Source: Euperipatoides rowelli | Lineage: Eukaryota > Onychophora > Udeonychophora > Euonychophora > Peripatopsidae | Direction: 5' to 3' (one strand) | NCBI GenBank assembly: GCA_003024985.2 | Contig: PXIH01S0021857.1 | Length of the DNA stretch: 11,974 nt | In this document: positions 1 through 8,690 of the stretch, piece by piece | Layout: each line of letters opens with the position of its first letter | How positions within the stretch are numbered: position 1 is the first letter of the stretch | The notes under the pieces: model-generated | What the model was told of the DNA's origin: nothing | What the model saw: only the letters and a program-made list of their open reading frames with translations | The model's database searches: none | Translations under genes and position numbers: made by a program

Positions 1-650
1 TTTTTTTTTTTTTTTTTTTTTAATTATTTTAGACAGCAAGATTAATGTATAATGAAAATGGTGGTGTATGCTTACACATTGATCTATAACTTAATACTTA
101 CTGTATAATATTTATAGTCAATTTTTTTTTTTTTAGATAGAATAATAACTTACACTATTATTTCATCAAAATATCAGTGCCGATTAGAAATAAATATTTT
201 GTTAAAATATTAGTGCAATGAAAATTCTATATAATTATTTAACGCATTTTAGTTAGTTAATTGATAATTTAATTTTCTATTATTCGCTCATTGGATTTGA
301 CATTATTTAAAAGCAATTATCCTTGTAAAAAAAATTATAATATATTAATTAATGTGTTTTTAATTAATGTGCAAGATCTCTGGAGAGAACATGATGTTTA
401 CTTGTGTTTTATAAATAGCACTTAACTTTAATTGTTTTAAGTTTACTTATTTAATTAAAACATTTATTAAAAATAGAGTATATTCTATATAATATATTTT
501 CTTCCAAAAAACATTCCATGGATATTTGTGTGAGAAAATTTTAAGAGTTCTTCACAATTAATCAGAAACTTAAATTAAACATATTTACAAAGTTATTAAA
601 AGTATTAATATAGCTAGAGTAGGCCTATTTAAAAAAACCTTTTTGGAAAT
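1..650. other. A/T-rich non-coding stretch
   Basis: No gene is seen. The stretch opens with 21 T and has another run of 13 T at 122-134 followed by AG, which resembles a splice acceptor but has no convincing exon after it. Two small direct repeats are visible: AAAATATCAGTGC at 168-180 recurs with one change at 204-216, and TTAATTAATGTG at 345-356 recurs exactly at 360-371. The palindromic octamer TAGGCCTA lies at 620-627. These look like ordinary slippage products in A/T-rich DNA. Confidence 0.6.
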
Positions 651-657
651 ATGTTAA

Positions 658-1146
658 GTTTTTAACTCTGCATTAAGTATTGAGCTCCACTCAAGTGAAT
701 GCAAACGTTCTACTCAACCAAATATGCCTCAGACCAAAAAAACAAGAACTTATTGGACCCTGGTCACACTTACTGTAAGTAGAATAAAAATATTGTTTCT
801 AACTCGCCCCTTGGTGCATGTTAGGGGCATGTCAACAGAGATGATATCATTACTTATTTTGTAGATCATCATACTTAACCAATCACCTGACTTCTTGACC
901 GGATGTGATGATATATTAAATTGATTATGAGAATAAAGCTTTATTTAGGTTGTGTATCATTCTGAGGACTGGTGGAAATGTCAAAGTCTACCAAAAAATT
1001 ATGAAAACACTCTTGGATATAATCAAACAGTGCTGAAAGTTCCCAAATGCACAGGAAGTGATGTAAACAAACATAGAAGGATTTTGAAGTTATTAAAAAA
1101 TTTAGTGATGTGTCAAAAAATAAAATCACAAGACACCAAAAATCAA
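658..1146 (+). other. candidate two-exon coding fragment, unidentified
   Basis: I do not recognise a protein family. One frame is open from 658, after a TAA at 655-657, to 861; its first ATG is at 724. Inside it, a GTAAGT donor begins at 775, exactly after a complete codon. A pyrimidine-rich TTATTTAG acceptor ends at 948. The frame starting at 949 is also in phase 0 and stays open to a TGA at 1147-1149, reading VVYHSEDWWKCQSLPKNY at its start. The implied intron is 174 bp. The upstream part contains MPQTKKTRTYWTLVTLT just before the donor. The matching splice phase is suggestive, but 39 and 66 codons are short and open frames of this size occur by chance. It could be a real small gene, two exons of a larger one, or coincidence. 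Confidence 0.2.
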
Positions 1147-1218
1147 TGACATAGGAAGATGTATTTTGATGAGAGAATCCGAATCAGATATTTCCGAGTC
1201 GGACTATAAATTCCCAAA
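1122..1218 (+). pseudogene. short acidic reading frame, possible frameshifted continuation
   Basis: After the frame of the preceding candidate stops at 1147, the next frame is open from about 1122 to a TAA near 1219. It encodes an acidic, serine-rich stretch including RESESDISESDYKFPKQ. The composition is unlike random A/T-rich translation. It could be the continuation of the upstream frame after a one-base shift. No family is recognised, and the segment is only about 32 codons. Confidence 0.15.
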
Positions 1219-1219
1219 G

Positions 1220-2768
1220 CAGTAAACCCCATTTATGTTCCATTTTCATCAGTGTCTGAGAATGAAATTTGTCCCAATGGAAAATGATAAGTATCATGCC
1301 TTATTATAGGCCATCACTCTGAACTCAGAAACAAAACTCATGAGTTCAACAGATACTTTTGAATAATAAGGGTTGTTTTAGTGAGGAAGTATGGAAGTGA
1401 ACTAACATAAGCGATTTTATAGTCCTCTGAATACTAAACACTTTGGACAAAATTGGATAGATATCCTATGAAAGAAAATAATTAGCACTTTTGCTTTGGT
1501 AAAGAGGTAGAGTCCCAATAGTTTTGCTAAGTCCAAAATGTAGTTTTAGGACTGACCTCATTTTTGTTCCTTGTGAGGATGTACATTTCCTTTTGCCTAG
1601 GCACATTTGGGTAAGAGAAGATTTGAATTCAGTGCCCCCTAGCAGTTTATTTTTAAAAAATACACTTGAATTTCAGATGTCAAATTAAAAGTAAAATAAT
1701 ATAGGCTTAGGTTTGCTTATTTTTAAACAATTTAGCTGTGAAATCATAAGCTATTATTTCAGATATTTGGCCAGGTGTGATGATTTATTTTAAGAACAAC
1801 AGAATAAGACCCACACATCATAGAAATTCACAATTTTTTTTGTGTATAAAATAACTACAGCTAACTTTTAAAAATTGGAATTAGTCATCTAGCTGGCCAA
1901 GATTGGGTTGTGTGGTAAGGTAAGTCCTATGTTATACCTGTTAGATAGATTTTTTTTTCAGAATTCTTTAACCTAAAAAATAAAGTTGAAGGGAAATAAA
2001 AGCTAACAGTTTCCAAAGTTTCCTGATCATTCTAGTCTAATTTTGAAAGGATTTGAGTAAATGTTTTAAGCTCCATGTGAATTGATCCCCAGGTAACAGA
2101 AGTGAGGTCATTAAAAATTCACAAAATTGGCTGATAATGGCTTTTCCTTTAGTCTTAGATCTACTCCTTTGAACTGTAGGGACAATACCACAAAGTAGAA
2201 GGCATTTGTTTCTTTCCTTCATAGGATATCCACTGGGAACCCAAAGTGGTGTATTATTTAGAGACCTATAATTTCCTAGTTCTATATCTGATCATGAATT
2301 CATCTTTAATTTATAATCATGACAACTTCAGGTTCCTGACATTATCTTTCATTTTATTTTATGATTTCACTTCTTGAAGTTCACTTCCATATCACTTTGC
2401 TAGACAGCCCTATCTCCTTTGTTCCTAGTTTGATCGACTCAGGATTTTGGTTTTGAGTTCAGGATGATGATCTGTAATACTTGATATTTGTCATTTACCA
2501 CTTGGTAAATTTCATTTCCGAATGCTACTGAGAACAAGACTAAAATGGGATTTTCTTCTAAGGGAATTTCCTTAAAAATTTGAAAATACCAGATTCAGAC
2601 TCATTGCATCTTCATAAATCTTTACTTTTTCTATTTTATTTTTAACACATCACTCAAACAAGAATAACTATGTTAAAAAAGAAATATCAGATTGTGGATT
2701 TCATGGCTGAATTCAACATTGTCCAAAATCTAACTTGTTTTTGTTTATGTCCCTTCCTTTAATTTCAG
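1220..2768. other. no gene seen
   Basis: Both strands are broken by frequent stops and no protein family or RNA gene is recognised. One short perfect inverted repeat occurs, with 8-bp arms ATTTACCA at 2493-2500 and TGGTAAAT at 2503-2510. The base composition is a little less A/T-extreme than the flanks, so this may be old repeat or intron sequence. Confidence 0.55.
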
Positions 2769-2769
2769 G

Positions 2770-2880
2770 AGTACTCGGCCATGTTCAGCAATTTATGTGA
2801 GTGTATTCAAAATTTTCAGTAAGCTTCAGCAAGTTACAGCAGTACTCATCAATTTTAGTCAGTACTCGGTCATTAAGTGA
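2770..2880. repeat. clustered AGTACTC words, degenerate repeat
   Basis: The word AGTACTC occurs at 2770-2776, 2841-2847 and 2861-2867. The first and third copies extend to AGTACTCGGCCAT and AGTACTCGGTCAT, one mismatch in 13. Between them are similar TTCAGCAA and TTCAGTAAG pieces. The spacing is irregular (71 and 20 bp), so it is not a clean tandem array. It may be a decayed minisatellite. Confidence 0.35.
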
Positions 2881-3629
2881 TACTAGAACTAGATACAGCT
2901 TTAATCCTATAATGAATCTTAATATGATGTCATATCCAGGCAAGAAGTAATGTGAAAGGTCAAATAGAAAACTATGATTTACATGTATGTAATAGCAATG
3001 TCAAAAATAATTGTTACTAAGTGCTATAAAGTTCCAAAGATTGTATGTGTGCTAAAATACAACTGTTAGAAATCATTTTAAATATACCATTGATGGAGAT
3101 AAAACATAAACTAATGTTTATTTAAAATTGCAAATTTATTTTATATCACTTTTTATAATCCATGACAAGATTAAATTTTAACTACTTGTTGGGAAGTTTT
3201 AGCTAAATTAAGACCAGTTCTACTTTTATATATATATAAAAAAAGAGTTTACAAATGACTTCGACCCCCTTCCTTCCATCATTTGCATTTACAGGAATCA
3301 TTCTGGATGGCTAAGAATAAAAATATACCTTTTTCTTTTTTGTCATTTATTAAAGAATTATGTTAAACTGCAAATAAGAAATAAAATTATTGGTAATTAA
3401 ATATTTTAAATTTAAAAAATTATTCTACCTGTATTTGAACTCTGGCCTAAGGTTAGCATTACCTCACTGCCAACCTGCCAACAAATTTTAAAAATTAAAG
3501 ACAGAATCTTAATTATTAAAAATAAACTTTTCTTTCCAAGACATATTCACTTATGAAATTCTGTATTATACTATTTACTTTTTAGATCTGAAAAGCATGA
3601 AAATTAAAAATAGCTAAAAAACTTGAAAC
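2881..3629. other. no gene seen
   Basis: A/T-rich sequence with many stops in all frames. A short TA dinucleotide run is followed by seven A near 3228-3245. No coding, RNA or mobile-element signal is recognised up to the target-site duplication of the following SINE. Confidence 0.55.
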
Positions 3630-3643
3630 GGTAATTTGCAATG
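3630..3643. repeat. target-site duplication, left copy
   Basis: GGTAATTTGCAATG. The right copy at 3865-3878 reads GGTAATTTACAATG, a single mismatch over 14 bp. The copies directly abut the two ends of the SINE, which is the expected signature of LINE-mediated insertion. Confidence 0.8.
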
Positions 3644-3657
3644 CTGTCTCGGTTCCG

Positions 3658-3668
3658 TGGTCGAGTGG
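3658..3668 (+). promoter_or_regulatory. RNA polymerase III A box
   Basis: TGGTCGAGTGG fits the tRNA-type A box pattern TRGYNNANNNG. It is the first internal promoter element of the SINE head. Confidence 0.75.
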
Positions 3669-3709
3669 GTTTCTGCTCGATGAGCCTGAGACATATGCCG
3701 GGGGTTACA

Positions 3710-3720
3710 GGTTCGATCCC
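3710..3720 (+). promoter_or_regulatory. RNA polymerase III B box
   Basis: GGTTCGATCCC is an excellent match to the B box consensus GGTTCGANTCC, about 41 bp after the end of the A box, which is normal spacing. Confidence 0.8.
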
Positions 3721-3864
3721 CGGCTAGGGCAGTTAAGGAAAGGATTTTTTCCCTAAGCTATAACAGCTCGCCTTGGGTTTTTTTTCCGGTACACTGCCCT
3801 TCTTAACATCTAGGAACCTGTTTCTGGTGTATTTATTATCAAGTAATTATTATTAATTTATTAA

Positions 3865-3878
3865 GGTAATTTACAATG
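3865..3878. repeat. target-site duplication, right copy
   Basis: GGTAATTTACAATG, pairing with 3630-3643. It directly follows the ATT-rich tail of the SINE. Confidence 0.8.
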
Positions 3879-5199
3879 GAATTACTATATATAGATAAGC
3901 TAACCAATAGTATTATAAACATACTTTGTCCTTGGGCGGAGTTGGGCCAAAGTCCATTAGTTAAATATTGCCACCATTCATAAATCATAATTTAAATTTC
4001 ATTGGGAATAAATTAAAAATATATAAAAAGGAACAAGAAAAAGTGCAAAAATAAGTTTTTCTTGCAGAAACAATTGGAAGTTATTTATAATTAATTGTTT
4101 CCTACTCAACCTCTTTACTAGGCGTACTAGCATTCGAAAGTATATGTGTCTCCCCCTTTCCTAGTTACATTAGGCCTACTTAAAGAAAATATAATGATTT
4201 TATTTTGTTAATTTATGAGATTTAATGAGAAATTCAGTCATTTCTAGAGTATGATAAATGATTACAATTGTCGAACCAAACCAATTGTGTTGGGGAACAT
4301 TCATTAGCCTTCAGAATCATCGCATTTTCACCTATTCTCAAAATTTGCTCAAATATATTGTCACCACAGCTGCTAGTCTATTAAACAGTCAAGTATTTAC
4401 ATAACAGATGATAATGTTGTGTTGATTCTAAAATTTAATCCATTATGTTTTTATTTAACTGTTATAATATTTTATAATCTACTTGCATAAATACTGAAAA
4501 AAAAAGTATTTTATGTTTTTTAAAAAAAATGTTGCTAATATAGAGACAGCAATTAAGCAATCCTTCAATTTTAATGAATTTCAGTCTTATTTAAAATTAG
4601 AAAATACATTTCATATTAATTTATCTAAATATTGCATGCATTGGAATTTAAATTATTAAAATGATAATGAATTATGGCTATTAATTATTTAAACATCAAT
4701 AGTAAACGTCAGAGTAAGGAAATTACTTTCTAAAATAGTTGAACAAAAATTATTCTTAAAACGCAATAATAGAATAATAAAATGACATCCAATTTAGGAC
4801 ATTATAAATATTAAATTATGTATTATCTAATATGATGTGCAATGAGTAGGAATTATGTAGAGCAGTTGTGGCTAACATGTTTATTACAGTCATGACCTTT
4901 TATTTATTGAAACTGAAAATAGTCAGTCAGTTACATGGCCTAAAAAAAAAAAAGTCGAATTGATAAGTTTATTTATTTTTTAGATTTTTTTAGTTCAGCT
5001 GCCTAACTGAGTATTTTTGCAGAAATGTGCATTTTTTGACAACGTGTGTGAAATGTTTACCACAGCTAGTATATAACAATGTTTATATTTAGATGTAGAG
5101 GGAAATTTTATTTGACCTCTGTGGTTAGCTAGAGTGCGTTGTAGTAGGGGCAGTTCGACAAAAATTAGAAGATATTCAGTCAAAAAATGCTCTAAATCA
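3879..5199. other. no gene seen
   Basis: No convincing gene on either strand. The palindromic octamer TAGGCCTA recurs at 4171-4178. There are A-runs around 4497-4505 and at 4942-4953 (12 A). The overlapping short open frames around 4995-5200 on both strands have no recognisable protein features. Confidence 0.55.
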
Positions 5200-5500
5200 A
5201 TGGTGCATCATTCTTCTCAGGTCTATGACTTCACATACTACCCAGAATTCATTCCTGAACACATTACCATCGAAAAAATTAAAAAAAAAAAATTGTTAGC
5301 CACCACCATATTGGACACCATCTTGAATTTTTCAAAATTACCCAAAATGTATCAGAAATCATCCCAAAGCATTCTAGGTACTAGGATACCATGATTGCTT
5401 AAGTTTCCCTTGGGTAAATTCAGAAATGATGTCAAAATAAGCTAATATGCTAATTAGGGGGTCCCCCAAACCCCAAACATCTGGAATCTGACTTCCCTCC
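5200..5500. repeat. possible ancient interspersed repeat
   Basis: This stretch is less A/T-rich than its neighbours. On the minus strand, 5300-5335 contains AATTCAAGATGGTGTCC followed by AATATGGTGG. This resembles the AAGATGGCGNCCAATATGG-type wording often seen in non-coding interspersed repeats of animals; that comparison is from general familiarity, not a database match. A small GGGGGTCCCCC inverted repeat sits at 5457-5467. The plus-strand open frame across 5134-5394 includes a run of 12 A (5281-5292) and looks like chance. Confidence 0.3.
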
Positions 5501-5638
5501 ACATTAAATTTTAAATATAACAGTTGATACTACCTATGGTAGAAATTTCATACTTTTATCATAAATTATGATTGTTGTTTTTTTCCCCCAGCATTCTAAC
5601 TTACTCGCTTTGGATGTTTTGTTTGATGAACCCTGCAA

Positions 5639-5657
5639 CCACAACATGGGGTTGTGG
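5639..5657. other. hairpin, 7-bp perfect stem
   Basis: CCACAAC at 5639-5645 pairs with GTTGTGG at 5651-5657 across a 5-base loop ATGGG. A second inverted pair follows closely: GACATGCA at 5694-5701 and TGCATGTC at 5719-5726. The wording CAACATGGGGTTGTGGGGTC is faintly like the ends of some hAT transposons, but no terminal inverted repeats or 8-bp duplication were found. Function unknown. Confidence 0.35.
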
Positions 5658-5729
5658 GGTCACCAGTAACAATGTGAAACACACTTAGACTTGGACATGC
5701 ATATATATTTTGTGGATTTGCATGTCTGA

Positions 5730-6409
5730 AGCTATATGTGTGAATTCAAATTTCCATAAATAAGCAAACCACAGTCCTGTGTTAAGTGTTCAAATTACTT
5801 CTATACTGAACATCGTTACAATATTTGTGCAGATTGTACTGAGTAGTTTTATTGGTTTGCCATGTTTGTTTATTAACTTTTGATTGTGCACTTTTAATAT
5901 TGTTAAATGGTATATTTTTATCCTTTCATCCATAGCTTGTAATATGATTAAATTTTGTTTTAATTTATTATTTTCATGTTTTAAAATTTTATTAATTTAA
6001 TATTTTAAATCCTAAAATCCATTTAAATAAAATTTTTATTTAAATTTGTAAATAATTTTACCAATTACAAAATGGCTGATTATAACCCACATTGTGGTTT
6101 ATGTCTGAATGTGAGCATGTTATGAATCTAGGGTTAAAAATAATAAATTCTCTCCAAAAACTATCTATTAATAAAAAATTCCTTACACAAAATTCAATAG
6201 TTATACTCATGCTCTGACAATAATGGATGTTTCACCTAATCTGCATTATTATTTTATTATTAGTAAAAGGGGATATTCATAACTTTATTTCTTAATTAAT
6301 TTTAATTATACAAACAATAATGAGTTAGATTTTATATTTTCATGTTAGTAATCAAATGTTCCATTAGACCATTTTAAACTGAATTCATTGAATTTTAAAG
6401 TAGTAGATC
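5730..6409. other. no gene seen
   Basis: Very A/T-rich sequence, especially 5930-6060, with dense stops. I see no coding, RNA or mobile-element signal before the LINE remnant. Confidence 0.55.
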
Positions 6410-6462
6410 CATCAGGATAAAATTACAACATTTGCAAACCTTATTAAATTTTCATTAACTGA

Positions 6463-7404
6463 GGTGTCCCTCAAGGTGCCGTTCTCTCTTCACTTCTGTT
6501 TAATTTCTACATTTATGATCTAAAATCTTTGTTCATATAGAAAGTCTGCTTTATGCAGATGACTTCAAACATTTTAATGTCATTAAAGATGAAACTGATA
6601 TTGTTGATTTGCAAAATAACACTTTTAAGTTTCAAAATTGGTGTAATAAAAGTTTAGCAATAAATATCAAAAAGACAGTTGCTATATATTTTAACAATAA
6701 AGGAAGTGAACATTACTATCTTTTATTGGATAATAAAATAATAGGCATTTTAAAGAGCTAGTCTTTGACTAGATGATAAGTTTGACTTTTCTTATCATGT
6801 AGATTATTTGGTTAGTAAATTAAAGACTAATTTTGCTGTCATTAAAAATAACATTAAATATTTAAAAAGAAAGCATTTGGAAATAATATACAATACTTAT
6901 ATATTACCTGTATTAGACTATTGTTCCATTGTGATTATTATTCTTTTAAAAATGACATTTTGAAAATTAATAGCATGGTTAGACATATATGGTGGGGTTT
7001 TGGTATTTACCATTTTTTTATAAGCATTAACAATTTGAGTATCATTTCACCAGCTCAACAGTAAATTATTTAATGATTTAGTATTTAATGATTTAGTATT
7101 TATGTTCAAAATAATACCATTAGTTTTGTTTAACAAAATGATAAACTCTACACTATACTCAGCAGAGAAAGTTCAGGAAAACAAAAAACATGCTTTGATT
7201 CTTTATTTGTCACAGAAATTCTAGAGTTTTCAATGGTTTTATTACTAATCTTAGCATAAACTTCTGGAATGAGCTTCCTCCTATCTAGTTGATAATAAAT
7301 CATTATTTTGCTTTAAAATAGCGATTTTATCTATTGTATCTTCATGTGAACGTCTTCAAAGAAAGTTTTATTGTTCAGCTCAGCTAAATTTCTTTTTGTT
7401 TTAA
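6463..7404 (+). pseudogene. LINE reverse transcriptase, C-terminal half, multiply frameshifted
   Basis: The ancestral product copies LINE RNA into DNA at a nicked target. Motifs appear in the proper order but in changing frames. GVPQGA starts at 6463 and is followed by LLFNFYIYDL, then a TAG at 6538. After a frameshift, LLYADDFK starts at 6546 and carries the catalytic YADD; the same frame gives WCNKSLAINIKKT and ends at a TAG at 6759. The thumb region is open over 6769-6960 (LDDKFDFSYHVDYLVSKLK, then YILPVLDYCS). Further pieces follow at 6933-7061, 7063-7213 and 7214-7285, the last containing NFWNELPPI. A final piece at 7300-7404 has a CFK motif and ends with TAA. At least six frame changes and several stops are present. 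The motif series rules out coincidence. The endonuclease and the N-terminal part of the transcriptase are absent. Confidence 0.9.
7068..7097 (+). repeat. 15-bp tandem duplication inside the LINE remnant
   Basis: ATTTAATGATTTAGT occurs exactly at 7068-7082 and 7083-7097. The duplication is a multiple of three and repeats the codons for NDLVF in the local LINE frame. It is probably a replication slip, either in the parent element or after insertion. Confidence 0.85.
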
Positions 7405-7530
7405 TAATGCTTTTAGTTTCTTTGTATATTGTATATCTTTATTATTTTGTTTACTATTGTATGTTTTCATGTATTTATTATGTTAGAAAGCCATGCTTTA
7501 TACCTTATTAAAGAATATGAATAAGAAATT

Positions 7531-8092
7531 TAGATCTTTGATTCTTTAATCACCTCTTTCTATAAATTTCCACAAGGATAGTTTTCAGATCATCCAGTAT
7601 ATATATTTTTTATAAATTGTAAAATGTATTCAGTGGAATCTGGAGATGTGTCCTGAAAGGTTTGATGCATCTAATTTCAAAATCATATAAATTAATATTA
7701 ATATAAACTATTCATATCCTGTGTTTGTTCTTGAAAAGAATTGGAAAAAGTCATTCGTTGAATACTGAGAAAAACAAAAAATAAGTGATCTGCTGACTTC
7801 AATATATTAACCAGATAATATAGTTGACCACCAGGTGGCTTGAATAAATATTTGTGGATTTTGTCAGCTATTCAATTTCCTTCAAACTTTCAACTATACA
7901 TCTAATTTTGGACTTAAGAAATGATTTTAAAAATTATTCTGAACAAATTTACAGGAAGTTGAGTTTGGGCGGGGTTTTTTTTTTTTTGTAAAATTAATAA
8001 TATAGTAACATGAATTCAATTATGCAAATTTCTCAAGCTGAGAAAATAATTTAGCTATTTCTAAAGGGAGCATAGCATTATACTTTACCATG
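7531..8092. other. no gene seen
   Basis: A/T-rich sequence without a recognisable gene. It contains a run of 13 T at 7975-7987 after a GGGCGGGG segment, and one notable protein-binding-like site, annotated separately. Confidence 0.55.
7828..7839 (+). promoter_or_regulatory. candidate CTCF-type binding site
   Basis: CCACCAGGTGGC matches the commonly used CTCF core CCASYAGRKGGC at all 12 positions. In DNA this poor in G and C such a match should be rare by chance. CTCF is found across bilaterian animals and marks insulators and loop anchors. Binding cannot be judged from one motif, and the near-palindromic CCACCAGGTGG could also be an accident. Confidence 0.3.
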
Positions 8093-8288
8093 ATATGTTT
8101 TAAGCTTAACTCCACACTGCTCATGTTTCAAATTCCACTAATGCAATGGACATTTTTCAAGGAAGTTTTGTAGAAATTTTTAAAAATNATATGTTTTAAG
8201 CTTAACTCCACACTGCTCATGTTTCAAATTCCACTAATGCAATGGACATTTTTCAAGGAAGTTTTGTAGAAATTTTTAAAAATTATAT
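8093..8288. repeat. 96-bp exact duplication joined by one N
   Basis: Positions 8093-8187 and 8189-8283 are identical over 95 bases, and the only ambiguous base in the window, N at 8188, sits between them. With the N treated as a wildcard the period-96 match continues to 8288. The second copy runs straight into 17 A. Two contig ends that overlap but were joined end to end would give exactly this pattern, so a false duplication is likelier than a biological tandem repeat. Confidence 0.9.
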
Positions 8289-8305
8289 AAAAAAAAAAAA
8301 AAAAA
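8289..8305. repeat. poly-A run, 17 bases
   Basis: Uninterrupted A directly after the second copy of the 96-bp duplication. A homopolymer of this length is a likely reason for an assembly break at this point. Confidence 0.9.
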
Positions 8306-8690
8306 GTTCACTGCACTCCTGATTACCATAGGGTTGGTACATAGTATTTTATTATGTAGTATAGGAGTTTGGGTTCAGGGTGTCATAAGATTAGGACTGT
8401 AAATAAAATTATAAAACTGCTATACATTTCAGTCATGTGACTAAAATAAATGATGTGGTCAGATTTAGGCTCTTGTCTTCTAAATATTATGCCTTGGATA
8501 AAAATTATTCTGATGTTGATAAACTAATATAAAAAAAACATTAGATTTTTGGGACAGTTCCTATAAATTTGATAATAATAAAAAAAAACATTCTTGTTTT
8601 TTTCTGTATTAAAAGAGAGAAACTTATTACAGATGGCTATTATGTAAATTATGAGACAGTTGAATAATTTAGACTTAATTAACTGTATCA
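8306..8690. other. no gene seen
   Basis: A/T-rich sequence with several A-runs (8531-8538, 8580-8588). No coding or RNA signal is recognised before the 135-codon frame. Confidence 0.55.

Larger units (their letters stand above)
3644..3864 (+). mobile_element. tRNA-derived SINE, apparently full length (221 bp)
   Basis: A short retroposon copied by a LINE enzyme. The 5' part is a tRNA-like head with RNA polymerase III boxes: A box TGGTCGAGTGG at 3658-3668 and B box GGTTCGATCCC at 3710-3720. The head no longer folds as a tRNA; instead CCGGGG (3698-3703) can pair with CCCCGG (3718-3723) around the B box. The tRNA-unrelated body has a second hairpin, 3733-3741 with 3748-3756. The element ends in an ATT-rich tail from about 3833, and 14-bp duplications flank it. 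Its G+C content is well above the surroundings. The body contains runs of 6 T (3745-3750) and 8 T (3778-3785), which would normally stop polymerase III, so they may be later expansions. I cannot assign a named SINE family. Confidence 0.85.
6410..7530 (+). mobile_element. 5'-truncated, decayed non-LTR retrotransposon (LINE, Jockey/CR1 group)
   Basis: The segment holds the last part of a reverse transcriptase gene (see the pseudogene entry) and about 120 bp of 3' untranslated sequence after its stop at 7402-7404. The 5' half of the element, with the endonuclease, is missing, as is usual for LINE copies truncated during insertion. The 3' end is probably near 7525, where the sequence reads TTATTAAAGAATATGAATAA. 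The exact left limit is unclear and no target-site duplication was identified. Many frameshifts and stops mean the copy is long dead. The motif order fits the Jockey or CR1/L2 group; finer placement is not possible by eye. Confidence 0.8.

Noticed and set aside
941-1129. Minus-strand 62-codon open frame
   Set aside because: It overlaps the better plus-strand candidate, has no recognisable features and is of chance length.
2037-2222. Minus-strand 61-codon open frame
   Set aside because: Short, no family recognised, no splice or regulatory context.
3648-3730. Functional tRNA gene
   Set aside because: A and B boxes are good, but the acceptor and D stems do not pair, and flanking duplications with an ATT tail show a SINE.
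5134-5394. Plus-strand 86-codon open frame
   Set aside because: It needs a GTG start, includes a run of 12 A giving a lysine run, and overlaps a probable non-coding repeat.
5600-5760. hAT-family transposon end
   Set aside because: Only vague wording resemblance; no terminal inverted repeats or 8-bp target duplication located.
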